A stretch of 64,000 nucleotides of DNA from positions 1 through 64,000 of the forward strand of contig JAVEYY010000003.1 of assembly GCA_034003245.1 (NCBI GenBank), given 5' to 3'. Positions 1 to 8,204 of the stretch are shown here, one piece after another (the stretch's first letter is position 1; each line of letters begins with the position of its first letter). A model generated the notes under the pieces. The model was not told the origin of the DNA and ran no database searches. It saw nothing but the letters and a program-made list of their open reading frames with translations. Source of the stretch: Perlabentimonas sp034003245 (GTDB lineage Bacteria > Bacteroidota > Bacteroidia > Bacteroidales > Tenuifilaceae). A program made the translations under genes and the position numbers.

Positions 1-215
1 TTCCTTTATTCACGGTTTTCTAACAAAAGTACCGTGTTTTGAAATCAAAAAATCAAAGAACGTCTATAATTTGCTGAATTATAAGATTATACAAGGTTTA
101 TTCTAAAAACAACGCAACACTAGTGAATTGAAATATCAATTTACGTAATATTAAAAATTTTTTCTGATTAATGAATTACGGCATATATTTATTAAACAAA
201 TATTGTGTTTAACAC

Positions 216-247
216 AAAAGAGCCACAGTGTTTTGACCTGTGGCTCT
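216..247 (-). terminator. Rho-independent terminator of the lectin/propeller gene
   Basis: A 10-bp perfect stem (219-228 with 238-247, AGAGCCACAG/CTGTGGCTCT) has a 9-nt loop. Read on the minus strand it is followed by a short T run. It lies 13 nt beyond the stop codon of the gene at 260-2650. The 218 bases before it are AT-rich and show no gene. Confidence 0.75.
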
Positions 248-259
248 GGGACTGAAAAA

Positions 260-2650
260 TTATAACTCTACCAATCGGATTGAGTTGCCCTCCTGCTTTA
301 GAACCAAAAACTTATTTTTGGCTTTGGACCATACAGGTGCGCCAAAGGTACCGTCAACAATAATTCCATCAACCAGCAGCTTGCGCTTGTTGTGCATATA
401 CTGATTCTCAGTAAAGTATTGTCCCATAAACTCATTATGCTTCTCAAGGGTAACCAGCGCTGCATAGCGGCTGGCATCGGGAGATATGGTAAAATGCACT
501 ATGCTGTAAAAAATAAGGTCCGAAATTGGTTTGCCATTCTTGTATATCTGCTTGCTGAAATCGCGATCATCACCACGCTTAAACTCAACTACTGAAAAGA
601 CATCATTACCCTGCTCGGCAAAGTGCATCATATTTCCAATTGCCCTACCCTTGATGTTAAACTGGAAATTGCCATTAACCACAAGGCGATCCTCACTGCC
701 AACGGATTGATCCTTGTTTATTACCATGTTAACCTTGCCATTCGAAGGACAAAAATCAAGGATTTCCACACCCATAATTTTATCTACCCCCTGCAAAGCG
801 AAAGGTTTTCCATTTTTAAACAAATGGAAAGGGGCGCTAAAAGAATTCCTGTAATAAGTGAATATATCGCCATTAGGGCTTAGTCGTATTGCAATGATTC
901 CATCCTTTCCTCTTTTGTCGCTGGAAATTGTTTCGAGGGTTTTACCTCCGTGCGCGATAAGGATGGTGCTACCATCCGAATCATTTGCTACATAGTAAAT
1001 AGCGTTACCAACTTTTTGTACTCCAGCAGAGAATGCTACACCACCATGCTTACGAAGCTCATCGGAGCTATAATTGTACTCCCATATCTCAATACTACTC
1101 TTTTTGTAGATATCGTTTCCGGTGTAGCTATTATTTTTAGTTTCTACTGTAAAGATAACCCAGGGATGAGCAAAAGTTGGGTTGCTAACATTTTGTTTTG
1201 GTGCAAATTCAAACTTTCTATCACCAAACTGCAGAGTGGTTGCGTAGTGTGCAAAATTATCTATCACAACCATTTTTGATGCGTTATAGTAGGGCTTGTT
1301 TGTTCCCTTTAAAAAACCAATATGCCTCACCAAATTATACGGACCATCAATCTGTTGATGATTTAAATAGATAAACTTTTCATCCTTACTATCCTTAGCT
1401 CCAACATATAACAGGTCGTTCCCATTTTCAGAATATCTCACTTCTCGTAGGTCTTTCCAACCTTTAAGTTTAATTGAGCCGTTTTCGACAAGTCGTGAAT
1501 CGTCTTTTGCCCACTGCATGGTGTATGTTGTTTTGCTGGATGTGGGGTCGTAGCTGGGGGCTTGCATAACGCTCCAGAAAGATACTCCGCTATGTTTGTT
1601 TCCAAACACTGGGAAATACTTTTGCCCTCTAACCCCAGCAAAGCTAATATGCTTCCCATCGGGGGTAATCCATTTATCTATATCGCCCTCGTTCTGGTGA
1701 ATATCGTAAATGCGATCGTAGGGACCAATCTTTTCACCGTTAAATACCACATAGTAGTCGAACATATCGTACTCCTTTGGGCTGTTTTCAATTTTCATTT
1801 GTCCTCCTCCGATAAGTGGTTGTGGGCCGTAGGGCATATCCATTTCACGCCTGTATATCTGCTTATTACTATTTGGCTTACGGATCATGGCAAAGGTGTA
1901 CTTCACACTTCCATCATCGTTAAGGCCTAACCGACCATACACCAGCTGCTCATTCGGTTCAAGGTTTTGGATTACGATATTGCTCGCGCCCAGAGGCGGG
2001 GTAGACTCTATGTAAACTGGACCAGGAGTGAACGGTTGCCTAGTTTTCACATCGATAAGATACCATTCCATCCAAGGACCATCGTGGTTATCCCACAGGT
2101 GCACATTGGATCTGTTGACACTACTTCGCCCTGCAAGACAAAGGACTTTTCCGCTGTTCTGATCGAAGATCTTAAATCGGCCATTGCCCAAGTGATGAAA
2201 CAGGAACCGCTGGTTGGTAAGATCGGTTCTGTCCCAAACCTGCACTTTAGAGCCATTGGGGGTAGTAGGGCCCTTTGCCCCCTGTATATCAATCCGGGTC
2301 TCATTCGTAAGGCCAACCTGAATCTCGTAGTAGCCCGGTACAGACGATGTATACAGGGTAAAATACCTATCGTGATGAACATCCCAATCGTAAACCTGAA
2401 TGTTAGAACCTCTTGAAATTGCCATGTTGGGCTGAAAAACCCCTGGTACATCCCAGTAGCCACCGTTGTTCCTACCATAGTTCATGGCCGACTGGATAAA
2501 GAAACGGGCCCCAGGCCCTGTAGGCATTTCGGTTGGGGTTTGGGCCATGATAAAGGGTAAAAAAAGTAGTAACACCACTATTAGTGCTGTAAACCTTTTA
2601 TGGGTTAATAATATACAGAACGATCTAATCTGATAAACAAAAGATTTCAT
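260..2650 (-). CDS. Exported ricin-type lectin / beta-propeller protein
   Basis: A 796-aa protein with a long hydrophobic N-terminal export signal (about residues 18-36, ending in a signal-peptidase-like site near MAQT). Residues about 50-200 resemble a ricin-type beta-trefoil: repeated units of the type I-x-V-[YW]-D and Q-x-W/F-x-[FWLI], for example NIQVYDWD, KVQVWDRTDLTNQRF and NVHLWDN. The remainder, about 230-796, is rich in short beta-strand repeats with a WD40-like or TolB-like propeller look. By family, the trefoil should bind carbohydrate at the cell surface or in the periplasm; the propeller ligand is unknown. It has its own terminator and is separated by 423 bp from the next gene, so it is probably monocistronic. 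No catalytic motif was recognised. The lectin assignment is moderately secure, the propeller one less so. Confidence 0.6.
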   Translation of the reverse strand: MKSFVYQIRSFCILLTHKRFTALIVVLLLFLPFIMAQTPTEMPTGPGARFFIQSAMNYGRNNGGYWDVPGVFQPNMAISRGSNIQVYDWDVHHDRYFTLYTSSVPGYYEIQVGLTNETRIDIQGAKGPTTPNGSKVQVWDRTDLTNQRFLFHHLGNGRFKIFDQNSGKVLCLAGRSSVNRSNVHLWDNHDGPWMEWYLIDVKTRQPFTPGPVYIESTPPLGASNIVIQNLEPNEQLVYGRLGLNDDGSVKYTFAMIRKPNSNKQIYRREMDMPYGPQPLIGGGQMKIENSPKEYDMFDYYVVFNGEKIGPYDRIYDIHQNEGDIDKWITPDGKHISFAGVRGQKYFPVFGNKHSGVSFWSVMQAPSYDPTSSKTTYTMQWAKDDSRLVENGSIKLKGWKDLREVRYSENGNDLLYVGAKDSKDEKFIYLNHQQIDGPYNLVRHIGFLKGTNKPYYNASKMVVIDNFAHYATTLQFGDRKFEFAPKQNVSNPTFAHPWVIFTVETKNNSYTGNDIYKKSSIEIWEYNYSSDELRKHGGVAFSAGVQKVGNAIYYVANDSDGSTILIAHGGKTLETISSDKRGKDGIIAIRLSPNGDIFTYYRNSFSAPFHLFKNGKPFALQGVDKIMGVEILDFCPSNGKVNMVINKDQSVGSEDRLVVNGNFQFNIKGRAIGNMMHFAEQGNDVFSVVEFKRGDDRDFSKQIYKNGKPISDLIFYSIVHFTISPDASRYAALVTLEKHNEFMGQYFTENQYMHNKRKLLVDGIIVDGTFGAPVWSKAKNKFLVLKQEGNSIRLVEL

Positions 2651-3073
2651 ATTCTACTGATTATGGGTAAATTGTTAAATTTAACATTTCTAAATATTGG
2701 TTGCATAAAAAAATGTGGATGAAAACAGATTTTGAACTTTAGGAAACAATATTCTCCATTAACATGAAGTATATCTCATAAAAGGGGTTCTTCCCAAAAA
2801 AAAGCCTACTCTCCGTTTATAAAAATAGTTGTTCGTTTTACATTTATTCGAAAAACTTGATAAATGATCACTTCTTTTCCATAAACAGGTTTTCACACCA
2901 TATGGCTTTCTAATCAAAATTCACAAGAATTAATCTATCATTTAGAATATACATGCACCAGGTCATTTTCCGCTTCGGATAATTTAAAGCCGGATTACTG
3001 AGGTTACAAAAAAATGTCGCCCGAAACACAAACCAGGTGATTCGGGCGACAGCTTACATCTTTATTAGTTCTA
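2651..3073. other. Intergenic region, no gene seen
   Basis: AT-rich spacer of 423 bp between two minus-strand genes. Apart from the terminator at 3008-3051 I see no open frame, RNA or repeat. The promoter of the lectin gene should lie in its first 150 bases, but no convincing -7/-33 pair is visible. Confidence 0.5.
3008..3051 (-). terminator. Rho-independent terminator of the T9SS cargo gene
   Basis: An 11-bp perfect stem (3015-3025 with 3041-3051, TGTCGCCCGAA/TTCGGGCGACA) is followed on the minus strand by seven Ts. It lies about 23 nt past the stop codon of the gene ending at 3074. Confidence 0.85.
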
Positions 3074-6000
3074 CTATTCGATTACAACCCTTTGGGTGAG
3101 ATCTGTTTGATCGATACTAAGTTTTAAAAGATAAACGCCTTTGGTAAGATGAGTCAAATCGACATTATGGCGCTGGTTTGGCGTTAGATATTGCTGAAAA
3201 ACCTGACTTCCAACCAATGTGTACACACATACCGTTCCGTTCTGGAAAGGCCTTTTAATATCGATGGTCAGTTGTCCTTTCGTTGGATTTGGGAAGATAA
3301 TAACTCCCAAAACCGACATCAGCTCAGCACTGGTTGGGGTATAAGTTACCGACCATTGGTTCGATGCTACGTTCCAGTTTCCCAACATATCGTAAGCTAC
3401 ATTGGCCGCAACGCTAAGGCCAACCGAACCCGACTCCTGTGGCGAGATACTCACAGTATACTCCGCCTGGCTATTCTGCACAAATGTGTTTAACGTGGCG
3501 TTGGTTAGGGTTACGTCTTCCTGGCTAAATTGATTGACATCCTTACTAAACTTCACCTTAACATCAAAGCTCTCCAGCGAAGTATTGGTGCCAACACTGC
3601 TCGAAACGGTTACTCCGGGCGATACTAAGTCGAGCACAACTTCGAAGGGATTACTGGCAGGACTTTCAAACTCAGGGCTGGAGGAGGAAATCTTAACTCG
3701 ATAATTCTCACCCGAAGGCGTTCCTGTAGGAATTTTGGCTACTATAGTACCGCTAGCATCCGATTCAACAACTCCAATGGCAACGGATGCATCAAAATTC
3801 CCTGAGGCATCGGACAGGTAAGCCGTAAAGCTATTACCTGTAAAGGTTTCGTTCAATAGATAAGAGATGTTGATGCTGGCTGTGCTGTCGTTCGACACGT
3901 AAAACTTATCGTAAATTTTTTCAATTTGGATTTCGGGAAGCATAAAATCGGAAAGGTTTGATTTCCATAATCCTCTTCCGTATGTGCTAGCATAAAGCAC
4001 ACTGTTTGTAGCTTGCTGCTTATCGTAATGAATCTCCAACTCGGTAACAATTACCGAAGGTAAATTATTGCTAAACAGAGTCCACTCCCCATTGCCTTCC
4101 CTAAAAAACACTCCAATATCAGTTCCTGCGTACAGTTGTTGAGTTTTTGAAAGCTTATTTTGAATTATGGTATTAGCTGGAACAGGGGGCAATCCTGCTG
4201 AGATGTCATTCCAGGTTTCCCCACCATCGGTCGATTCAAGGGCTTTGCTGCCACCATAACCCCCAAGGGTTATCCAAACGCGCTGCGGATCCTTATCATC
4301 AACAGAAATGTAGGTAATAGCATTTCCAGTTGTTGGCACTTTTGCAGTTAAATCGGTCCAGTTAGTCCCTCCGTTTGTAGTCCGGTAGAACTTGTTTAAG
4401 TCGGTAATGTAAAGTGTTTTACTATTGGATGAGGCAATGGCCATCGATCGAATCTTATTTGAAAGGCCTAGATTTGATATCTTTATCCATGAATCTCCCC
4501 TATTAATAGATTTCCAAACATCCTCGTAGCCTACGTATAGTGTTTGATTATCATTGGGATCGAGCATGTACGGTGTTACCCATGCTCCCTTGGGACCACC
4601 AGGAATATTGGCTGATATATCAACTCTATTAGTCCACCTATTTAACGTCCTGTCTATTTGACCATTCACATACGTTGCATACTGAACTTTCACATCAGTA
4701 TAATCGATAATGCACTCCATGCCATCGCCTCCCTTCACATCATACCAGTTGCCCGATGCGGTTAGCTTGCTGCCGTTATCCTGCAGGCCTGTAATCACCT
4801 CGTCCTTTACGGTTTGCGATGCGCCCAACTTATACATCTGACTAATCACCAAGCCATTGGTTAGATCAGTCCATGTTGATCCTCCGTCGGTGGTTTTGTA
4901 AATACCGCCATCGTTGGCCTCGAAAAAGGTATTATCGTTCTGGTAGGTCATATAATGTTTATCGGCGTGAACCACAGGTGCACCCACAGTATTATAGCCA
5001 GAGTATGATGTCCAAAAATTCACACAATTCCAGGTAAGCCCTCCGGTATTGGATTTCCAGGTATTAATACCTCCTAGATAAAGTATAAACTCACTCGTTG
5101 GCGAAACAGATAAGGTTAAATCGTAAAAACCTTGTCCTCCAGCCTCTGTGCTATTGATATACCAATTAAGAAGATTTTTACCATCTCCGCTTGGGTCATA
5201 AACCTTTTCAAAGGAACTACCACCATTGTTAGATCTGTAAATACCTTCTAATCCATAATCAGTGCCCGAGGAAAGGGCATACACGTATTCGGGATTCGAG
5301 CGAGAGACATCAAGTTCAATTCTATAAGCACTCTTAGGGAAGGTATGTACCACATCCCAATTTTCTCCAGCATCAACTGTTTTATATATTAAAGAATTTC
5401 CGCTACGATTTGCCGTAACAGCAAATAAAGTATTATCCTCCGAGCCATGCTTAAACTCCATATCGAAGAATAAACCTGATAAAACACTGGTCCAAGTATC
5501 ACCACTATTTGTTGATTTGAATATTCCACCATTTGTGGCAGCGTAAAATATATTCTGCTGTGTAGGGTGTACCAGCAAACGGGTAATTCTATTGCCTGAT
5601 GATACAGGAAAGGTTAACCCGGTTTGGTTCCAGGTCTGCCCCCCGTCTGTACTTTTAAGCACTCCTATGGAGTAGTTATCGCCAGCATCCCTATCGCCGG
5701 TGGCGATGTATAAGGTCTGGCTAGTTTCGTAATCGTTAGGAATAATAATCTCGCTTACGCCAATAACCGGCAGGTTATCGGTTAGTACTGTCCACGATGC
5801 ACCTCCATCATCGGTTTTCCAAAGTCCTCCCGAAGGAGCACCAACCCAAAAAGTATTGGGATCGGTAGGGTGAAAAGCTATACAGTTTATTCGCCCTACA
5901 CCTGCATACCCACCAGCTGAGTTGCTGGGTCCCATACTTTGCCAGTTAGATAGATCAGGTGTAGATTTTGAATATTTATCAAGAAAAGACTTTTGTATTT

Positions 6001-6304
6001 CAACAATATTCACATCGGGAAACTCGCCAGTTTTTAAATTAATACGCGTTTCCCAAAGCCACTCCCAGCGCTTAAACTGCTTCCAACCTCCAGCCTTCTT
6101 CTTTTGCCCATTCTCGTAGTAGTAACCACCCTTAATATCGTACTTGCTCCAGTACTCGTTGAAATCCTTTTGAATCTGGTAGAAATTGGATGGACTCTTT
6201 GCATTGTTAGGTGCGTAAAAATCCTCCAGCCAACTCTGCGAAAATGCAGCAATTGCAGCAAAAAGTAAGGGGAATAGTAGTAAAAATCGTCTCATCGATA
6301 TCAA
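3074..6304 (-). CDS. Secreted BNR/sortilin-like propeller protein with T9SS sorting domain
   Basis: A 1076-aa protein with a signal peptide (about residues 1-22). Residues about 120-790 carry many Asp-box/BNR repeats of the type S-x-D-x-G-x-T-W (for example KTDDGGASW, KSTDGGQTW, KTTDGGSTW, ESTDGGETW), as in VPS10/sortilin and exo-type glycosidase-like propellers. An Ig-like domain at about 895-990 follows. The last about 75 residues (from IFPNPTKG to the terminal RVVIE) match the type A C-terminal sorting domain of the Bacteroidota type IX secretion system, so the protein is probably translocated by T9SS and anchored or released at the surface. No catalytic acid/base set could be assigned, so an enzyme activity is not claimed. 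It starts 1 nt after the stop codon of the lipoprotein gene upstream (6306-6782), so the two are co-transcribed. Confidence 0.85.
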   Translation of the reverse strand: MISMRRFLLLFPLLFAAIAAFSQSWLEDFYAPNNAKSPSNFYQIQKDFNEYWSKYDIKGGYYYENGQKKKAGGWKQFKRWEWLWETRINLKTGEFPDVNIVEIQKSFLDKYSKSTPDLSNWQSMGPSNSAGGYAGVGRINCIAFHPTDPNTFWVGAPSGGLWKTDDGGASWTVLTDNLPVIGVSEIIIPNDYETSQTLYIATGDRDAGDNYSIGVLKSTDGGQTWNQTGLTFPVSSGNRITRLLVHPTQQNIFYAATNGGIFKSTNSGDTWTSVLSGLFFDMEFKHGSEDNTLFAVTANRSGNSLIYKTVDAGENWDVVHTFPKSAYRIELDVSRSNPEYVYALSSGTDYGLEGIYRSNNGGSSFEKVYDPSGDGKNLLNWYINSTEAGGQGFYDLTLSVSPTSEFILYLGGINTWKSNTGGLTWNCVNFWTSYSGYNTVGAPVVHADKHYMTYQNDNTFFEANDGGIYKTTDGGSTWTDLTNGLVISQMYKLGASQTVKDEVITGLQDNGSKLTASGNWYDVKGGDGMECIIDYTDVKVQYATYVNGQIDRTLNRWTNRVDISANIPGGPKGAWVTPYMLDPNDNQTLYVGYEDVWKSINRGDSWIKISNLGLSNKIRSMAIASSNSKTLYITDLNKFYRTTNGGTNWTDLTAKVPTTGNAITYISVDDKDPQRVWITLGGYGGSKALESTDGGETWNDISAGLPPVPANTIIQNKLSKTQQLYAGTDIGVFFREGNGEWTLFSNNLPSVIVTELEIHYDKQQATNSVLYASTYGRGLWKSNLSDFMLPEIQIEKIYDKFYVSNDSTASINISYLLNETFTGNSFTAYLSDASGNFDASVAIGVVESDASGTIVAKIPTGTPSGENYRVKISSSSPEFESPASNPFEVVLDLVSPGVTVSSSVGTNTSLESFDVKVKFSKDVNQFSQEDVTLTNATLNTFVQNSQAEYTVSISPQESGSVGLSVAANVAYDMLGNWNVASNQWSVTYTPTSAELMSVLGVIIFPNPTKGQLTIDIKRPFQNGTVCVYTLVGSQVFQQYLTPNQRHNVDLTHLTKGVYLLKLSIDQTDLTQRVVIE

Positions 6305-6305
6305 A

Positions 6306-6782
6306 TTAATTAATTATGAAAGTCTTGTAGTATGTTTCGCGTTCTTTAGGTTGATGACCAAATAAAATCCTTATGCGATACTCGCCAGGGCTAACTCGCT
6401 GCGACTTGGTCTCGGCAATAAACCCATCGACTAGTTCGCCACACCAGCTCTCGTGCAAGTTCCATTCCCAAACCATACTTTCGCCAGCCGAAATACTAAC
6501 AAATTCTGCTGGCTTGGCACATGGAGCTCCGCAGGGACAAAATAAAATACGAAGAGGAATCCACTCATCCCCCTCCTTTTGCTCAATGTGCAGGTTGTGA
6601 TACTGGTAAATGTTTATGGATGTCTCTGAGCGATTAACCACCGTAAATTCCATTGAATTATCCGATATGGCTTTCACCTCCACCTCAACTGGATTAGGAT
6701 TTTCTACTGATGATATCTGCTTAACCTGCTTTGGGCTACAGCCCCAAACGGCAACAAAAACAAGGAATAAGGTTTTCTTCAT
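6306..6782 (-). CDS. Small exported lipoprotein, unknown function
   Basis: A 158-aa protein with a lipoprotein signal (hydrophobic stretch then WGC at residues 13-15). The mature part has an all-beta look and a Cys/Pro cluster, FCPCGAPC, near residue 82, which could bind metal or form disulfides. The end resembles an Ig-like fold (PGEYRIRILFG). I do not recognise the family. It is the first gene of a two-gene unit with the T9SS cargo gene (1-nt gap), which suggests a shared job at the outer surface. Confidence 0.65.
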   Translation of the reverse strand: MKKTLFLVFVAVWGCSPKQVKQISSVENPNPVEVEVKAISDNSMEFTVVNRSETSINIYQYHNLHIEQKEGDEWIPLRILFCPCGAPCAKPAEFVSISAGESMVWEWNLHESWCGELVDGFIAETKSQRVSPGEYRIRILFGHQPKERETYYKTFIIN

Positions 6783-6811
6783 GGATAATTTAACTCTAAA
6801 TTATATGGTTT

Positions 6812-6819
6812 CAAAAATA
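6812..6819 (-). promoter_or_regulatory. Candidate -7 box for the lipoprotein/T9SS cargo unit
   Basis: The minus strand reads TATTTTTG, matching the Bacteroidota -7 consensus TAnnTTTG, 29 nt upstream of the start codon at 6782. No matching -33 TTTG is visible, so support is weak. Confidence 0.35.
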
Positions 6820-7016
6820 GGATAATTTTTTTACTAATAAGCATGACGAATACCTATTACATTACAATTAATACATTCGAGATATAATTTACAGCTGTCC
6901 ATAACAACTTAAAGCTAGGTTTTCCCTCCATATCCTATTATCCAAATCCTCTCCTCTTGCTGCAAGTTCTATCAAATTGACAAAAAAACAACATTATCAA
7001 CGAAAAAAATCTTGTT

Positions 7017-7061
7017 TGTAACAAATGATACATTTTTCCATTAGCCCTTGCCGTATGTTTG
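7017..7061 (+). promoter_or_regulatory. FNR/CRP-like palindrome and -7 box upstream of the hcp operon
   Basis: TGTAACAAATGATACA at 7017-7032 is a near-perfect inverted repeat (TGTAaCA/TGaTACA, 6 of 7 positions paired around AA). TATGTTTG at 7054-7061 is an exact Bacteroidota -7 box. The palindrome centre (7024.5) lies about 42 nt before the expected transcription start near 7067, the class II activator position of CRP/FNR proteins. No -33 TTTG is present, as expected for an activator-dependent promoter. Family knowledge: hcp genes are often controlled by HcpR or other CRP/FNR-type regulators responding to nitrosative stress. No such regulator is encoded in this window. Confidence 0.6.
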
Positions 7062-7117
7062 CATTGTGAAATCGAAGCAAGGTTTCCATAAAAGCAAAAA
7101 CAAAAAACACTACATAT

Positions 7118-8053
7118 ATGACAAGGGATATTATTACAATCGATCGCGACCTATGCAACGGATGCGGACAGTGCGTTACCGGATGCCATGAGGGCGCCCT
7201 GCAAATGATAGATGGCAAAGCCGTTCTTATTAGCGAATTGATGTGCGATGGGCTTGGCGCCTGCATAGGCGATTGCCCAGTGGGTGCAATTACCATTGAG
7301 CATCGCGAGGCCGAAGCCTACGATGAGGTGCTTACCATCAGCAAAATGGTTGGTAATGGCAAGAACACTGTAGTCGCTCACCTTAAGCATCTGAAAGATT
7401 ACAATGAGAAGGAATATCTACGTCAAGGCGTGGAGTGGTTGTTGGCAAATCAGGATAAGCTCAACTTTAAAGTTGAGGAGGTGCTACACGCCGTGCACGA
7501 TCACAAAAAGGCCAGTGCCTGCGGATGTGGCGATAACACTCCTCAACCCAAGCCCCAAGCACATCATCATCACGCTGGCGGTGGATGTCCAGGTTCGGCT
7601 GCTCGTGCCTTTGGTGCAGGAGCCGCAACACCTACAGCAAACACCAATGGCGGCGGTATGGTTTCAGGCAAATCGGAACTCACACACTGGCCTGTGCAGC
7701 TGCATCTAATCAACCCAAATTCAGGACACTTTAAGGGATCGAACCTACTGCTTGCAGCCGACTGCGTGGCTTTCTCCATGGGCAACTTCCACAGCGATTA
7801 CCTAAAGGGCAAAACCCTGGCCATTGCTTGCCCCAAGCTCGATTCCAACAAAGATGTTTACGTTGAGAAAATTACAGCTCTTATCGATAACGCACAGGTT
7901 GATACCATAACCGTGATGAAGATGGAGGTTCCCTGCTGTGGTGGACTACTGCAAATGGTCAAAATGGCCATGGATAGAGCCCAGCGCAAAGTGCCCATCA
8001 AGCTAATTACTGTTGGCATTCAGGGCGAGGTGCTGGAGAGTAGCTGGGTATAG
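7118..8053 (+). CDS. 4Fe-4S dicluster ferredoxin-domain protein of the hcp operon
   Basis: A 311-aa cytoplasmic protein. Residues about 9-66 form a bacterial-type ferredoxin with two cluster motifs, CNGCGQCVTGC and CDGLGACIGDC, each followed by P or H-E-G-A. A linker at about 128-185 holds CGCGD, four consecutive His and Gly/Pro/Ala-rich sequence. The C-terminal domain, about 190-311, has further cysteines (ACPKLD and VPCCGG) and looks like the conserved partner domain of ferredoxin-type proteins encoded next to hcp. Probable role: electron delivery to Hcp, which lies 151 bp downstream on the same strand. It heads the operon, behind the FNR-like palindrome. Physiological electron donors and the function of the C-terminal domain cannot be read from the sequence. 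Confidence 0.85.
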   Translation: MTRDIITIDRDLCNGCGQCVTGCHEGALQMIDGKAVLISELMCDGLGACIGDCPVGAITIEHREAEAYDEVLTISKMVGNGKNTVVAHLKHLKDYNEKEYLRQGVEWLLANQDKLNFKVEEVLHAVHDHKKASACGCGDNTPQPKPQAHHHHAGGGCPGSAARAFGAGAATPTANTNGGGMVSGKSELTHWPVQLHLINPNSGHFKGSNLLLAADCVAFSMGNFHSDYLKGKTLAIACPKLDSNKDVYVEKITALIDNAQVDTITVMKMEVPCCGGLLQMVKMAMDRAQRKVPIKLITVGIQGEVLESSWV

Positions 8054-8054
8054 G

Positions 8055-8127
8055 GAAGTCGGAAGACAGAAGACGAAAGAAAATCCATACACTTGACTTG
8101 ATCTCACTTCGGTCTTCAGTCTTCGGC
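8055..8127. repeat. Heptad-iterated inverted repeat, type 1 (GAAGACn)
   Basis: The left arm (8055-8079) is three tandem heptads, GAAGTCG, GAAGACA, GAAGACG. The right arm (8107-8127) is CTTCGGT, CTTCAGT, CTTCGGC. The arms are complementary, so a long imperfect hairpin with a loop of about 27 nt can form. It lies in the spacer between the ferredoxin gene and hcp, beginning just after the stop codon. Confidence 0.75.
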
Positions 8128-8204
8128 CATCAAACTTTCAGTCAATCACTCACTCAATAATTTTCACAAACTTGTTTCACAAACTAACTTAAAAAATTAC
8201 CACT

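Larger units (their letters stand above)
6783..7117. other. Divergent intergenic region containing the hcp operon promoter
   Basis: A 335-bp spacer between the lipoprotein gene (minus) and the ferredoxin gene (plus). It holds the -7 box at 6812-6819 for the left gene and the palindrome plus -7 box at 7017-7061 for the right operon. The middle, about 6840-7000, shows nothing recognisable. Confidence 0.6.

Noticed and set aside
2047..2478. 143-codon frame inside the lectin/propeller gene
   Set aside because: Same strand, different frame, fully inside a gene with clear domains; no independent features.
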